Positions 16,672-24,986 of a DNA stretch of 64,000 nucleotides are shown one piece after another; position 1 is the stretch's first letter, and each line of letters opens with the position of its first letter. Under the pieces are notes generated by a model, which saw nothing but the letters and a program-made list of their open reading frames with translations, had not been told where the DNA came from and ran no database searches. The DNA is from Oligella sp050920755 (GTDB lineage: Bacteria; Pseudomonadota; Gammaproteobacteria; Burkholderiales; Burkholderiaceae_B): positions 1,860,001 through 1,924,000 of the forward strand of contig NZ_CP158480.1 in the NCBI RefSeq assembly GCF_050920755.1, read 5' to 3'. The translations under genes and the position numbers were made by a program.

Positions 16672-16809
16672 ATGATAATAGATCTACTTTCTATTCTAGT
16701 AGTCGTTATTATTGTGGCTCTGGTGATAACTGGGAAAACAATTTTTGGTATTTTAAAACGCTACTTCCAATTACTCGAAAAGGAAAAAAGGGAACACATG
16801 AAACGATGA
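16672..16809 (+). CDS. 45-residue single-pass membrane protein
   Basis: ATG at 16672, preceded by AACGAGGTG at a good distance. It encodes MIIDLLSILVVVIIVALVI, a single hydrophobic helix, then a basic/acidic tail (KTIFGILKRYFQLLEKEKREHMKR). It ends at TGA 16807-16809, 24 bases before a strong terminator. A longer overlapping frame (16617-16814) has a poor composition and is less likely. Function unknown; size and topology resemble small membrane regulators or type I toxin-like peptides, but no antisense RNA was identified. Confidence 0.55.
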   Translation: MIIDLLSILVVVIIVALVITGKTIFGILKRYFQLLEKEKREHMKR

Positions 16810-16832
16810 AATGAATTTCTCTTTTTATAAAG

Positions 16833-16874
16833 AAAAACAGCACGCTAACACACGCTTACCTGCTGTTTTTTATT
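16833..16874 (+). terminator. Terminator after the 45-residue membrane protein
   Basis: AAAAACAGCA (16833-16842) pairs with TGCTGTTTTT (16861-16870), then TATTT. Confidence 0.8.
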
Positions 16875-17050
16875 TCAATAACTAATTAAGACGATAAACA
16901 GAATACTTTATTTAAAAATAGTAAAAAAGCTTTGATTAGTAATTAACGACGTAAACCCCTATAAAAATAATGGTGTCTACTTTTGGAAGCTTATACTGAT
17001 GTGAAAAGGTCTTATATTAATCTCAGGCACACTTTTCACCAAATCCCGCA

Positions 17051-17115
17051 TTACCCACTAAAACTGTGGATAACTTTGTGCATTGCTTGATGAGTGTACC
17101 CTATGTGATTGATTT
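17051..17115. repeat. DnaA-box module, copy 1
   Basis: TTACCCACT (17051-17059) and a perfect DnaA box in reverse, TGTGGATAA (17065-17073), are separated by five bases. They are followed by CTTTGTGnATTG and TGATGA. Resembles 17344-17405. No other gene lies in this ~600-base stretch (16875-17469). Confidence 0.6.
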
Positions 17116-17343
17116 ATAAGCTTAAGTCACATTTGATCACATTCTACCCACGTGTACTTTAAAAATTTTATCGACAACCCAAGAACTTTCAATCAAAAAG
17201 CAAAAAAACATCAATTTAATCAATTAGTTAAGAACGTCACTACAAATTCCGTTGAAGCTTTCTAAAACATGCTTTTGTGATAATGCCAAGTCTTCAGAAC
17301 CATCCACACGGCTTCTAATACCCTCAGTATAAACACCAACAAA

Positions 17344-17405
17344 TTATCCACTAAAGTTGTGGATAACTTTGTGAATTGTCTGATGACTGCGCTATATCCT
17401 TTTGA
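17344..17405. repeat. DnaA-box module, copy 2
   Basis: TTATCCACT (17344-17352, one mismatch to the DnaA box) faces TGTGGATAA (17358-17366, a perfect box). The sequence continues CTTTGTGAATTGTCTGATGA, close to copy 1. Arms pair around AAAGT, so a hairpin is also possible. Confidence 0.6.
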
Positions 17406-17469
17406 TATAACAGATAATACTGCGTTTGATAAGGTTTGAAGCAAGCCGCATTATTGAACTTTTATAGAC

Positions 17470-18228
17470 TCATAGGTAATGCATCACCATGCTGTGACCA
17501 TTCACATCCACTACTGAAGCAGCCACATTAAAAAGCTTTTCCAGATTATTTGAGTTAAGTACTTCAGCAGGTTTACCTTGCACTACTAATTCACCCTCTT
17601 TTAAACCGATAATCGAATCGGCATAGGCTGAGGCATAGTTAATATCATGCAGCACCACCACAATAGTTCGATTATACTCATCGGCAATGTGTCGCAACTG
17701 ATGCATTAAACGACGCGAATGATACATATCCAGATTATTTAAAGGCTCATCCAAAAGTAAATAATCCGTGGTCTGACAAAATACCATCGCCACCATCACG
17801 CGCTGACGCTGCCCACCTGAGAGTTCAGTTAAATAGCGATCTCGCAATTCATGCAAATCAAAATGCTTCAAAGTATTTTCTACAATCTCTCTATCCTCAG
17901 ACGTTGGACGACCTTTATGATAAGGGTAACGCCCGAACATCAGCATTTCCTTAACCATAATACGGCTGCTAATGCTATTTTCCTGACGTAAAATAGCGAT
18001 TTTCTTTGCCAGAGTCTCGTTCGGCGTCTTGCTGATATCCATCTCATCAATCGTAATCTGCCCTTCTTTCAGCGCATGAAATCGCGAAATAAGTGAGAAT
18101 AAAGTGGACTTACCGGCGCCATTAGGACCTACTAAAGCTGTAATACCGCCTTTCGCAATATCAAGGTTAATACTCTTTAAAATACGTGTACCATTAACCT
18201 CGAAAGAGACATTATTAATTGAAATCAT
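17470..18228 (-). CDS. Iron-chelate ABC transporter, ATP-binding protein
   Basis: 252 residues. Walker A GPNGAGKST, signature LSGGQRQRV, Walker B YLLLDEPLNNLD and the H-loop VLHDINYA are all present. The sequence type is that of ferric-siderophore importers of the FatE/VctC/YclP class. It is the last gene of a binding protein-permease-permease-ATPase operon on the minus strand, seven bases after the second permease. The Fur box at the operon's head supports iron uptake. Catechol or citrate-like siderophores are likely substrates, but specificity cannot be read from the sequence. Confidence 0.9.
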   Translation of the reverse strand: MISINNVSFEVNGTRILKSINLDIAKGGITALVGPNGAGKSTLFSLISRFHALKEGQITIDEMDISKTPNETLAKKIAILRQENSISSRIMVKEMLMFGRYPYHKGRPTSEDREIVENTLKHFDLHELRDRYLTELSGGQRQRVMVAMVFCQTTDYLLLDEPLNNLDMYHSRRLMHQLRHIADEYNRTIVVVLHDINYASAYADSIIGLKEGELVVQGKPAEVLNSNNLEKLFNVAASVVDVNGHSMVMHYL

Positions 18229-18235
18229 AGTTTAA

Positions 18236-19180
18236 TCACAACGCTTTGCGTCTGAGTAAAAAGATAATAAATACGATACCGCCCAGGAATTCAACGACCA
18301 CACTCAGTACCGCCTGCATGCCCAACACATGTTCAAAAACCAACTGACCGGCAACCAAAATCAAAGCCCCCATCAAAAAAGCGGCGGGAATTAATAGACT
18401 GTGACGAGTCGTTTTCATCAAGGAGTACACAATCCCGGACACCAATAAGCCGAAAAAGCTCACCGGCCCCACTAAGGCAGTAGAAATAGACACTAACACA
18501 GCAATTAAAAACAGCATCAAGATCATTGAGCGTTTATAGTTCACACCTAAATTAATGGCATGCTCTCGGCCTAAGGCAATAACATCCAACGCATGACGAT
18601 AACGCCAAATAATCAGACTCACGATGGCAACAATCACCAAACTGACCGTTAATAAATCAGTACGGATAATATTAAACTGAGCAAAAGAAACCGACTGCAC
18701 TACGGCATACTCTTCGGGGTCGATAAGACGTTGCAAAAAACTGGTCAGACTGCGGAATAACACACCCAAAATCACCCCGGTTAAAACCATGCGATATAAA
18801 TCGTCTTGTGCTTTTAAAAACAAAGTCGAAAACAGCACCAAGGAGGCAAACAGCATAATCCCCACCTCAGCACCGAACTTAGGTACATGACCGATGGTGG
18901 CATAACCCAGACCGCCGAATGAAAAAACCAGAACCGTTTGAATTAGCAAATACAAAGCATCAAAACCCATAATATAGGGCGTTAAAATGCGGTTTGAAGT
19001 GATGGTTTGGAATAAAATCGTCGACACCGAAATCGCATAAGCCACCACTAATAAGGCTACTAATTTGCCACCCCTAAAGCTCAACACAAAGTCCCAGTGC
19101 CCACCTGAATTGACCGCCATAAATAAGACCATCGATACCAGTAAGGCAAGGGATAAAAATACTAATCTACGCGTTTGCAT
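18236..19180 (-). CDS. Iron-chelate ABC transporter permease 2
   Basis: The open frame extends to 19279, but the start at 19180 (MQTRRLVFLSLAL) is preferred. It gives the usual short cytoplasmic N-terminus and overlaps the upstream permease stop by 14 bases, whereas the longer version has an unusual N-terminus encoded within the other gene. About 314 residues, FecCD family, with eight to ten membrane helices and the conserved LGREHAINLGV coupling region contacting the ATPase. It forms a heterodimeric channel with the upstream permease. Confidence 0.88.
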   Translation of the reverse strand: MQTRRLVFLSLALLVSMVLFMAVNSGGHWDFVLSFRGGKLVALLVVAYAISVSTILFQTITSNRILTPYIMGFDALYLLIQTVLVFSFGGLGYATIGHVPKFGAEVGIMLFASLVLFSTLFLKAQDDLYRMVLTGVILGVLFRSLTSFLQRLIDPEEYAVVQSVSFAQFNIIRTDLLTVSLVIVAIVSLIIWRYRHALDVIALGREHAINLGVNYKRSMILMLFLIAVLVSISTALVGPVSFFGLLVSGIVYSLMKTTRHSLLIPAAFLMGALILVAGQLVFEHVLGMQAVLSVVVEFLGGIVFIIFLLRRKAL

Positions 19181-20144
19181 GCTGCTTAATCGGCTTACGT
19201 CCCGGACGGCGTGCATATAAAAGATAAAGGAAAAGAAGTGTACCGACAATACCGATAATGGTACCGACCGGAATTTCATAAGGATAATTGATTAAACGGC
19301 TGAAAATATCACAGGCCAACACTAGAGCACCACCACTCAACATATTCCACGGCAAAGCTTCGCGGACATTATCCCCCATGATGCGACTGACGATATTCGG
19401 CACCACCAACCCCACAAATGGGATAGCACCCACCGTCACCACCACAATAGCGGAAATCAAGGCCACAATTAAAAGACCGACATTCGTCACCATGGCATGG
19501 TTTAAACCCAGATTCGTGCTGATATCCTTGCCCAGACCGGCGATCGTAAACTGGTTGGAAAATAAATACGCCAGCGCACAGAGAATGGCAGTAATCCACA
19601 GCAGCTCATAGCGCCCGACCAAGACGCTGGAAAAGTCGCCGATAAACCAAGCGACCAAGTACTGCATCATATCGTATTCATAGGCAATAAAAGTCGCAAC
19701 GGCGCCAATCACACCCCCGTAAATAATACCGACCAACGGTGCTAAAAGCTTGGCGGTGGGCGGCAATACACGCACGATGGAAATAAAACCGGCGAGACCG
19801 ATAATCGCCGCAATACAGGCCACCAGCATTTTTTGAAAAACACTACTTTGCGGCAGCAAAAGAGTCACGAGCAACAAACCTAAGGTGGCGGCTTGCGTCG
19901 TACCAGTCATTGAAGGCTCGACAAAGCGATTACGCATTAACATCTGCATAATCAACCCGGCATTAGCCATCGACATACCGGTAAGAATAACAGACGCCGA
20001 GCGCGGAATGCGACTGGCAAAAAACACCTCGCGTGCGCCCGCATTTTCCATCAGTAAGGCAAATGAAACCTCACTCACGCCTACAAACAGGCTGATAACA
20101 ATAAGCGCAATAAAAACCGCTATTGCCAAAAAACGCCATTTCAT
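19167..20144 (-). CDS. Iron-chelate ABC transporter permease 1
   Basis: 325-residue FecCD-family permease, about nine to ten helices, with LGKDISTNLGLN (ATPase coupling) and the GAIPFVGLVVPNIVSR motif typical of siderophore permeases. First permease of the operon, 42 bases after the binding-protein gene. Confidence 0.9.
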   Translation of the reverse strand: MKWRFLAIAVFIALIVISLFVGVSEVSFALLMENAGAREVFFASRIPRSASVILTGMSMANAGLIMQMLMRNRFVEPSMTGTTQAATLGLLLVTLLLPQSSVFQKMLVACIAAIIGLAGFISIVRVLPPTAKLLAPLVGIIYGGVIGAVATFIAYEYDMMQYLVAWFIGDFSSVLVGRYELLWITAILCALAYLFSNQFTIAGLGKDISTNLGLNHAMVTNVGLLIVALISAIVVVTVGAIPFVGLVVPNIVSRIMGDNVREALPWNMLSGGALVLACDIFSRLINYPYEIPVGTIIGIVGTLLFLYLLYARRPGRKPIKQHANA

Positions 20145-20186
20145 TTTATATCGTATTACTCTTTCGCTGTATTGACGGTCAAGTGT

Positions 20187-21119
20187 TTATTTGGATGATT
20201 TAAGACCGGATGCCGCTACTGCATCACGCAGTAACTTAAGCTCACGCATCATTTGGTGATAACCGCCGGAAGCAAGGTACGAAGAGGAATCTAAATAGAT
20301 AATGCGATTGTTTTTAAAAGCTTGAGTATCTTTAATTAAGGCATTGTCAAGAACGGCTCTGGCGTTTTCACCCTTATGGCCTACGGCGGTGGTACGATCC
20401 ATCACAATTAACCAATCCGGATCCAACTCACGAATAAATTCGAATGAAACCGGTTGACCGTGACGAGCCGTACTATCGGTTTTGTCAGCCGCTTCCCAAC
20501 CTAAATCGTTGAACAAATAACCGAAACGTGACTTAGCGCCGAAGGATGCGATTTTGGTACCGTTAACCATGATCATCAGTGCTTTACCCTGATTCTTCAC
20601 CGCATCCTCAGTGATTTCCAATTCCTTAGTGAGGTTTTGCTGAAGCTCGCTGCCACGCTCTTCCTTGCCGAATAGCTTGGCTAGTTCATTAAGCATTTTT
20701 TGAGAGTTTTCAACTGACAGACCGCTATTAGTCATATCAACCACGGGGGCTAATTTCGCTAAAATATCGTAATTACGTGCCATGCGACCACCGATAATGA
20801 TCGCATCAGGCTTTAAGCGGTTCAGCTTTTCCAAGTCCGGTTCAAACAGGGTCCCCACCTCAACGGAATCAGCGTGTTTAGCCTCCTGTAAATAGTCTAC
20901 GAGAATATTAGAGACAATCCCCTTTGGCTGCACACCTAAAGCAAGTGCTGTATCCAAGGCGGCATTATCATAAATGGCGACATTATTACCCAAAGGTGCA
21001 TCAAACATCACTGTGCCGCGATCCGTCACAACAGACACTTCGGCCTGTGCCGAACCTACGCCCATCATCACAACACCGGCAGTGACCAACTTTAGGAAAA
21101 ACTTATTAAACTTCATCAA
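20187..21119 (-). CDS. Periplasmic iron-chelate binding protein
   Basis: 310 residues with a Sec signal peptide (LKLVTAGVVMMGVGSAQA, cleavage near 26) and the class III TroA/FatB-CeuE fold. The first-half landmark is LALGVQPKGIVS. RPDAIIIGGR-like KPDAIIIGGRMA and DPDWLIVMDR follow, with a long linker helix. No lipobox, so it is free in the periplasm. First gene of the importer operon, with a near-consensus Fur box about 90-105 bases upstream. Confidence 0.9.
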   Translation of the reverse strand: MMKFNKFFLKLVTAGVVMMGVGSAQAEVSVVTDRGTVMFDAPLGNNVAIYDNAALDTALALGVQPKGIVSNILVDYLQEAKHADSVEVGTLFEPDLEKLNRLKPDAIIIGGRMARNYDILAKLAPVVDMTNSGLSVENSQKMLNELAKLFGKEERGSELQQNLTKELEITEDAVKNQGKALMIMVNGTKIASFGAKSRFGYLFNDLGWEAADKTDSTARHGQPVSFEFIRELDPDWLIVMDRTTAVGHKGENARAVLDNALIKDTQAFKNNRIIYLDSSSYLASGGYHQMMRELKLLRDAVAASGLKSSK

Positions 21120-21206
21120 AAAGACCCCATAAAATAATAAGGCTCATCAACACAATCATCGGTGCTAATGAGCTGAGCTGATTTAACACAAAATCTATAC
21201 CATACT

Positions 21207-21225
21207 GATAACGATTATCATTATA
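21207..21225. promoter_or_regulatory. Fur box before the iron-chelate importer
   Basis: GATAACGATTATCATTATA matches 16 of 19 positions of the GATAATGATAATCATTATC consensus. It overlaps a TATAAT-like minus-strand -10 (21221-21226 read in reverse), so Fe-Fur would block transcription. Confidence 0.85.
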
Positions 21226-21283
21226 ATACGAATCTTGTATAATTTGCTTAATAACTTCTTAGGCAACTATTTCAAATCATTAC

Positions 21284-21315
21284 ACAAAAAGACCTGCAGT
21301 GAAATTCACCACAGG
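21284..21315 (-). terminator. Terminator of phoU
   Basis: CCTG-nn-GTGAA (21293-21303) pairs with TTCAC-nn-CAGG (21305-21315). Read on the minus strand, TCTTTTTG follows. Confidence 0.7.
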
Positions 21316-21363
21316 CCCTTGATAAATACAATCAGCTGTATGAAGCAGCGCTATGCCGGAGAA

Positions 21364-22134
21364 TTAGTTCTCAGTAGCGTCTTCACCTTCCTCTTGCGCA
21401 TCCTGAGGTAGATTGATGCTGTCTCTGGTAGCCACTTTAATGATGTTTTTATTACCGGTGTGACGCACATCCTCACCCTGAACCGTGTAAATAACACGCT
21501 CAGCCATATTTTTAGCGTGGTCACCGATGCGCTCTAAAGAACGCGCCATAAACATCAAATCAATCGCAGCACTGGTAGTACGCGGATCCTCAATCATAAA
21601 GCTACTGGTCTCACGTAAAACGCTACGCCATTCTTTATTAACCTTTTTGTCGCGACGAACCACTTCAGCAGCAGCCACCGGATCAAAGCGGGCAAATGCG
21701 TCAAGTACCTCACGCAAGTTTCTGGAAACTAAGCTGCCCATATAGCTTAAATCAACAATCGGCTCAAAACGGGCATGTTGCTCGATAAGGCGTCTTGCGG
21801 CACGCGCCATTTTCTCAGATTCATCACCGGAGCGTTCAAGATCGGTAACCATTTTGGTGACGGATAAAAGTAAGCGTAAATCAATCGCTGCCGGCTGCTG
21901 ACGCGCGATCACTTGGGTAATCAAGGAATCAATCTCGACTTCCAAGTTATTAACCTCGATTTCATACTCCATGACGCGCTCAACTAATGTCGTATTGCCG
22001 GTGCTAAGCGTTTCAACTGCGTCATTAATCATGGACTCTACCAAGCCGCCCATGCGTAGAAATTGAGAACGAATTTGCTCTAAAGACTCGCCGTAACGGG
22101 TACTTGTGTGCTGTTCAATCATCTGACACTCCAT
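21364..22134 (-). CDS. phoU: Phosphate-transport regulator PhoU
   Basis: 256 residues with two tandem three-helix PhoU repeats and the metal-binding ExxxD motifs (ERSGDESEKMARAA; ERIGDHAKNMAERV). It links the Pst transporter to PhoR and represses the Pho regulon under phosphate sufficiency. Translation probably begins at residue 5 (MIEQHTSTRY, 22122), since MECQ- precedes the region conserved in relatives. The C-terminal ~25 residues are an acidic extension. Unusually, no pst or phoBR genes are beside it. Confidence 0.93.
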   Translation of the reverse strand: MECQMIEQHTSTRYGESLEQIRSQFLRMGGLVESMINDAVETLSTGNTTLVERVMEYEIEVNNLEVEIDSLITQVIARQQPAAIDLRLLLSVTKMVTDLERSGDESEKMARAARRLIEQHARFEPIVDLSYMGSLVSRNLREVLDAFARFDPVAAAEVVRRDKKVNKEWRSVLRETSSFMIEDPRTTSAAIDLMFMARSLERIGDHAKNMAERVIYTVQGEDVRHTGNKNIIKVATRDSINLPQDAQEEGEDATEN

Positions 22135-22182
22135 ATTGAAAATTAGTACATTGTAATAGTAGATTGTGACAACTCAATGACA

Positions 22183-22863
22183 TTAGGCCGTGATGACCTT
22201 AACGCCCTCTTGACCTGCCATTAAAACAACGCTGGCAGGACTGAGTGCAAATAAACCGCAAGTCACCACCCCGGGGATTTGATTAATCTGCTGCTCCAAG
22301 GCTGCCGCATCGGCTAATTGAAAGCCGGCCACATCTAAAATAGGATGACCGTTATCCGTAATAAAGCCACTGCGCGCTACCACTTCACTCGCCCCCAAAG
22401 CCTTAAGCTGATTTGCGACGGCATGGGTCGCCATTTCAATAACTTCCAGAGGTATTTTAAAGCTGCCTAAACGCTCGACCCACTTGGAATCATCCACAAT
22501 ACACACAAAGCACTCGGCCACTGAAGCAACGATTTTCTCACGGGTTAAGGCGCCACCGCCGCCCTTAATCATTTGCAGTTTAGGATTAACCTCATCTGCA
22601 CCATCCACATAAACCGGCATGGAGTCGATTTCATTTAAATCAAAAACCCGAATCCCATGGCTTTGTAGACGCTCAGCAGTACGCTCTGAACTGGCTACCG
22701 CCCCCCTAAACTGATCCTTGTACGGTGCCAAGGCATCGATAAATTTATCCGCAGTGGAGCCGGTACCCACACCAATCACGGCATCGGTCGTAAAAAACTC
22801 ACGAATATACGCTACCGCAGCATCAGCGACTTGCTGCTTTAACTGATCCTGACTTAAACTCAT
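22183..22863 (-). CDS. rpiA: Ribose-5-phosphate isomerase A
   Basis: 226 residues. Interconverts ribose-5-P and ribulose-5-P in the pentose phosphate pathway. GTGSTADKFIDAL (phosphate loop), VDGADEVNPKLQMIKGGGGAL (catalytic Asp/Lys region) and DDSKWVERLG are conserved. The start ATG overlaps the stop of the ArsC-like gene (ATGA-type, four bases), so the two are co-translated. Confidence 0.96.
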   Translation of the reverse strand: MSLSQDQLKQQVADAAVAYIREFFTTDAVIGVGTGSTADKFIDALAPYKDQFRGAVASSERTAERLQSHGIRVFDLNEIDSMPVYVDGADEVNPKLQMIKGGGGALTREKIVASVAECFVCIVDDSKWVERLGSFKIPLEVIEMATHAVANQLKALGASEVVARSGFITDNGHPILDVAGFQLADAAALEQQINQIPGVVTCGLFALSPASVVLMAGQEGVKVITA

Positions 22864-23207
22864 GCGACTAACTCCTGATAAGACTTTTCAGAAAAGCCTA
22901 ACTTAAAACCACCCGGATAGATTAATAAAGGACGCTTCATCACACTGGGATGAGCTTGTATTAAAGCAATACGTTCCGCCTCACTAGCTAAGTCTTTAGC
23001 AGCATCATCTAATTGGCGCCACGTCTGTGAGGCCTTGTTAATCAATTTATCCCAGCCTAAAGCTGCCGCCCACGTCTGCAATTGTTCAGCGCTCGGTACG
23101 TGCTCACGCACATCAATAAATTCCACCTCAAGGCCATGCGCTTCGAGAAACTTTTTGGCCTTAACGCAGGTGCTGCAACGCTTTAAACCGACTATTTGAA
23201 ATGACAT
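22860..23207 (-). CDS. ArsC/Spx-family protein (YffB-like)
   Basis: 115 residues, thioredoxin-like ArsC/Spx fold. CSTCVKAKKFL (C12-x-x-C15) and KRPLLIYPGG are present; the KRP arginine is the family's anion-contact residue. The YffB branch is thought to be a glutathione-dependent thiol reductase and not a true arsenate reductase. It is joined to rpiA by a four-base overlap. Confidence 0.85.
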   Translation of the reverse strand: MSFQIVGLKRCSTCVKAKKFLEAHGLEVEFIDVREHVPSAEQLQTWAAALGWDKLINKASQTWRQLDDAAKDLASEAERIALIQAHPSVMKRPLLIYPGGFKLGFSEKSYQELVA

Positions 23208-23230
23208 TAAAATACCCTTTTTGTTTATTA

Positions 23231-23270
23231 AAGGTAGTAGCGGCTTGAAACGGCCGCTTTAAACTACTTT
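23231..23270 (-). terminator. Weak hairpin after potI
   Basis: AGCGGC (23239-23244) and GCCGCT (23253-23258) form the core, extended by AGTAG/CTACT-type pairing. No long T-run on the minus strand, so termination is uncertain. Confidence 0.4.
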
Positions 23271-23274
23271 AATT

Positions 23275-24075
23275 TTAACCCTCAGACTTTTTAAACTGAA
23301 GTCGATTACCGATAATCACACAAACGCCGACGATAAAGATCATAATCGTCGCCAAGGCGTTGACCTCAGGCTTAATGCCTAAGCGCACGCGCGAAAACAC
23401 TTCTACCGGTAAGGTAGTAAAGCCCGGGCCATTAAGGAATGAAGCAATCACCACATCGTCCATTGACAAAGTAAAGGCTAATAACCAAGCCGCCACCATG
23501 GCAGGCGCAATTAAGGGTAGCACAATGCTGAAAAACACCTTAAGCGGTGTCGCACCCAAATCCATCGCAGCCTCTTCAAGTGAACGATCCAGCTCTCGAA
23601 TACGGGATGCAACCACCACCGACACATAGGCCACACACAGCACCACATGCCCCACCCAAATAGTAAACATGCCATTTTCTGCCGGGAAACCGACGATCGA
23701 TCTGAGCTCAATAATCATCAATAAAATTGACACACCCAAGATCACCTCCGGAATCACCAAAGGCGCATTCAGCATCCCGATAAAGAGCGGAAAGCCTAAA
23801 AAAGGCCCTTTGCGCACTAACACATACGCTGCCCAAGTGCCGACAATGACCGCAGCCGTGGCCGACAATACTGCAATCTTAATCGATAACCAAGCCGCTT
23901 TTAAGAGATTGGTATCAGACATTAAGCTCTGATACCAGCGCAACGAAAAGCCGGTCCAAGTCGATTGCAGCGCGGAATCATTAAAGGAAAAAACCACTAA
24001 GGACAGAATCGGTAAATATAAAAAACCGAAACCGACAATAAAAACAAAGTATTTAAAAAAAGTACTCAGTCTCAT
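23275..24075 (-). CDS. potI: Polyamine ABC transporter permease PotI
   Basis: 266-residue inner-membrane permease with six helices and the EAA loop EEAAMDLGATPLKVFFSIVLP that contacts the ATPase. Last gene of a potFGHI operon in the same order as Escherichia coli, which imports putrescine. Its start abuts the potH stop (shared base), indicating coupling. Confidence 0.93.
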   Translation of the reverse strand: MRLSTFFKYFVFIVGFGFLYLPILSLVVFSFNDSALQSTWTGFSLRWYQSLMSDTNLLKAAWLSIKIAVLSATAAVIVGTWAAYVLVRKGPFLGFPLFIGMLNAPLVIPEVILGVSILLMIIELRSIVGFPAENGMFTIWVGHVVLCVAYVSVVVASRIRELDRSLEEAAMDLGATPLKVFFSIVLPLIAPAMVAAWLLAFTLSMDDVVIASFLNGPGFTTLPVEVFSRVRLGIKPEVNALATIMIFIVGVCVIIGNRLQFKKSEG

Positions 24076-24986
24076 CAGTCTTGCTCCTTAAACTGCTTGG
24101 CTTGGTTAATCTGGAACAGCACCAACGGGATTAATAAAATCAATAGCATCACCACGGCAATTGCCGCCGCCATCGGCCAGTTGGAATTGGTAAAGTACTG
24201 ATCCCACATCACACGACCAATCATATAGGTATTGGTACCGCCTAACAGCTCAGGGATCACGTATTCACCTACCGACGGAATAAAGACTAACATCGCCCCC
24301 GCAATCACGCCGGAAATCGACAACGGCAAGGTAATGGTAAGAAATGCCTTAATCGGTCTGGCACCCAGATCATACGCCGCATCTATTAAGCGCTTATCAT
24401 GCTTTAATAAATTGGTATAAAGCGGCAAAATAAAAAACGGCAAATAGGTATAAATCAAACCGATATACACCGCCACATCTGTACGATAAAGCTCTATCGG
24501 CGTATCAATAATACCGGTCCAGATTAAGAAATTATTTAATAAACCCTCATTACGCAAAATACCGGCCCACGCATAAACCCGTAACAGCAAAGAGGTCCAA
24601 AACGGCAAAATCACCCCCAACAGCAATAAATTTCGTGTTTTGGGCTTGGCTTGAGCAATGAAATAAGCCATGGGGTAGCCAATCAAAATACAAAATAAGG
24701 TAGTGATCGCTGCCATTTTAATGGAGCGTAAATAAGCCTCTACAAAAATAGTATCGGTAAAAAGCGTAATATAGCTTTCCAGATACATAGTAAAGCGTAA
24801 GACTGCGGACTTATACTCAAACAATTGCGAATACGGCGGCTGACCGAAGATAGACTCGGCAAAGCTGATTTTTAAGACAATTAAAAAAGGAATTAACAGC
24901 GTTAAAACCAGCCAAGCAAAAGGCGGCACAATGCTTAAGCGCTCGCGCGTCGGCAGCCAAGAAAACAAAGCAGCTAACCTGGTCAT
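24075..24986 (-). CDS. potH: Polyamine ABC transporter permease PotH
   Basis: 303 residues, six helices, EAA loop DAAYDLGARPIKAFLTITLP. Partner of PotI in the putrescine channel. Overlaps the potG stop by four bases (ATGA). Slightly shorter than the 317 residues of E. coli PotH at the N-terminus. Confidence 0.93.
   Translation of the reverse strand: MTRLAALFSWLPTRERLSIVPPFAWLVLTLLIPFLIVLKISFAESIFGQPPYSQLFEYKSAVLRFTMYLESYITLFTDTIFVEAYLRSIKMAAITTLFCILIGYPMAYFIAQAKPKTRNLLLLGVILPFWTSLLLRVYAWAGILRNEGLLNNFLIWTGIIDTPIELYRTDVAVYIGLIYTYLPFFILPLYTNLLKHDKRLIDAAYDLGARPIKAFLTITLPLSISGVIAGAMLVFIPSVGEYVIPELLGGTNTYMIGRVMWDQYFTNSNWPMAAAIAVVMLLILLIPLVLFQINQAKQFKEQD

Noticed and set aside
16617..16814. 65-codon plus-strand open frame
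   Set aside because: It overlaps a 45-codon frame with a better ribosome site and a clear membrane helix; its own composition is poor.
17051..17405. Chromosomal replication origin
   Set aside because: Only two DnaA modules, no dnaA, dnaN, gidA or rpmH nearby. Kept as an observation and not called oriC.
17262..17444. 60-codon minus-strand open frame in the DnaA-box region
   Set aside because: It reads through the duplicated DnaA-box module, has no ribosome site and no protein-like motif; more likely chance.
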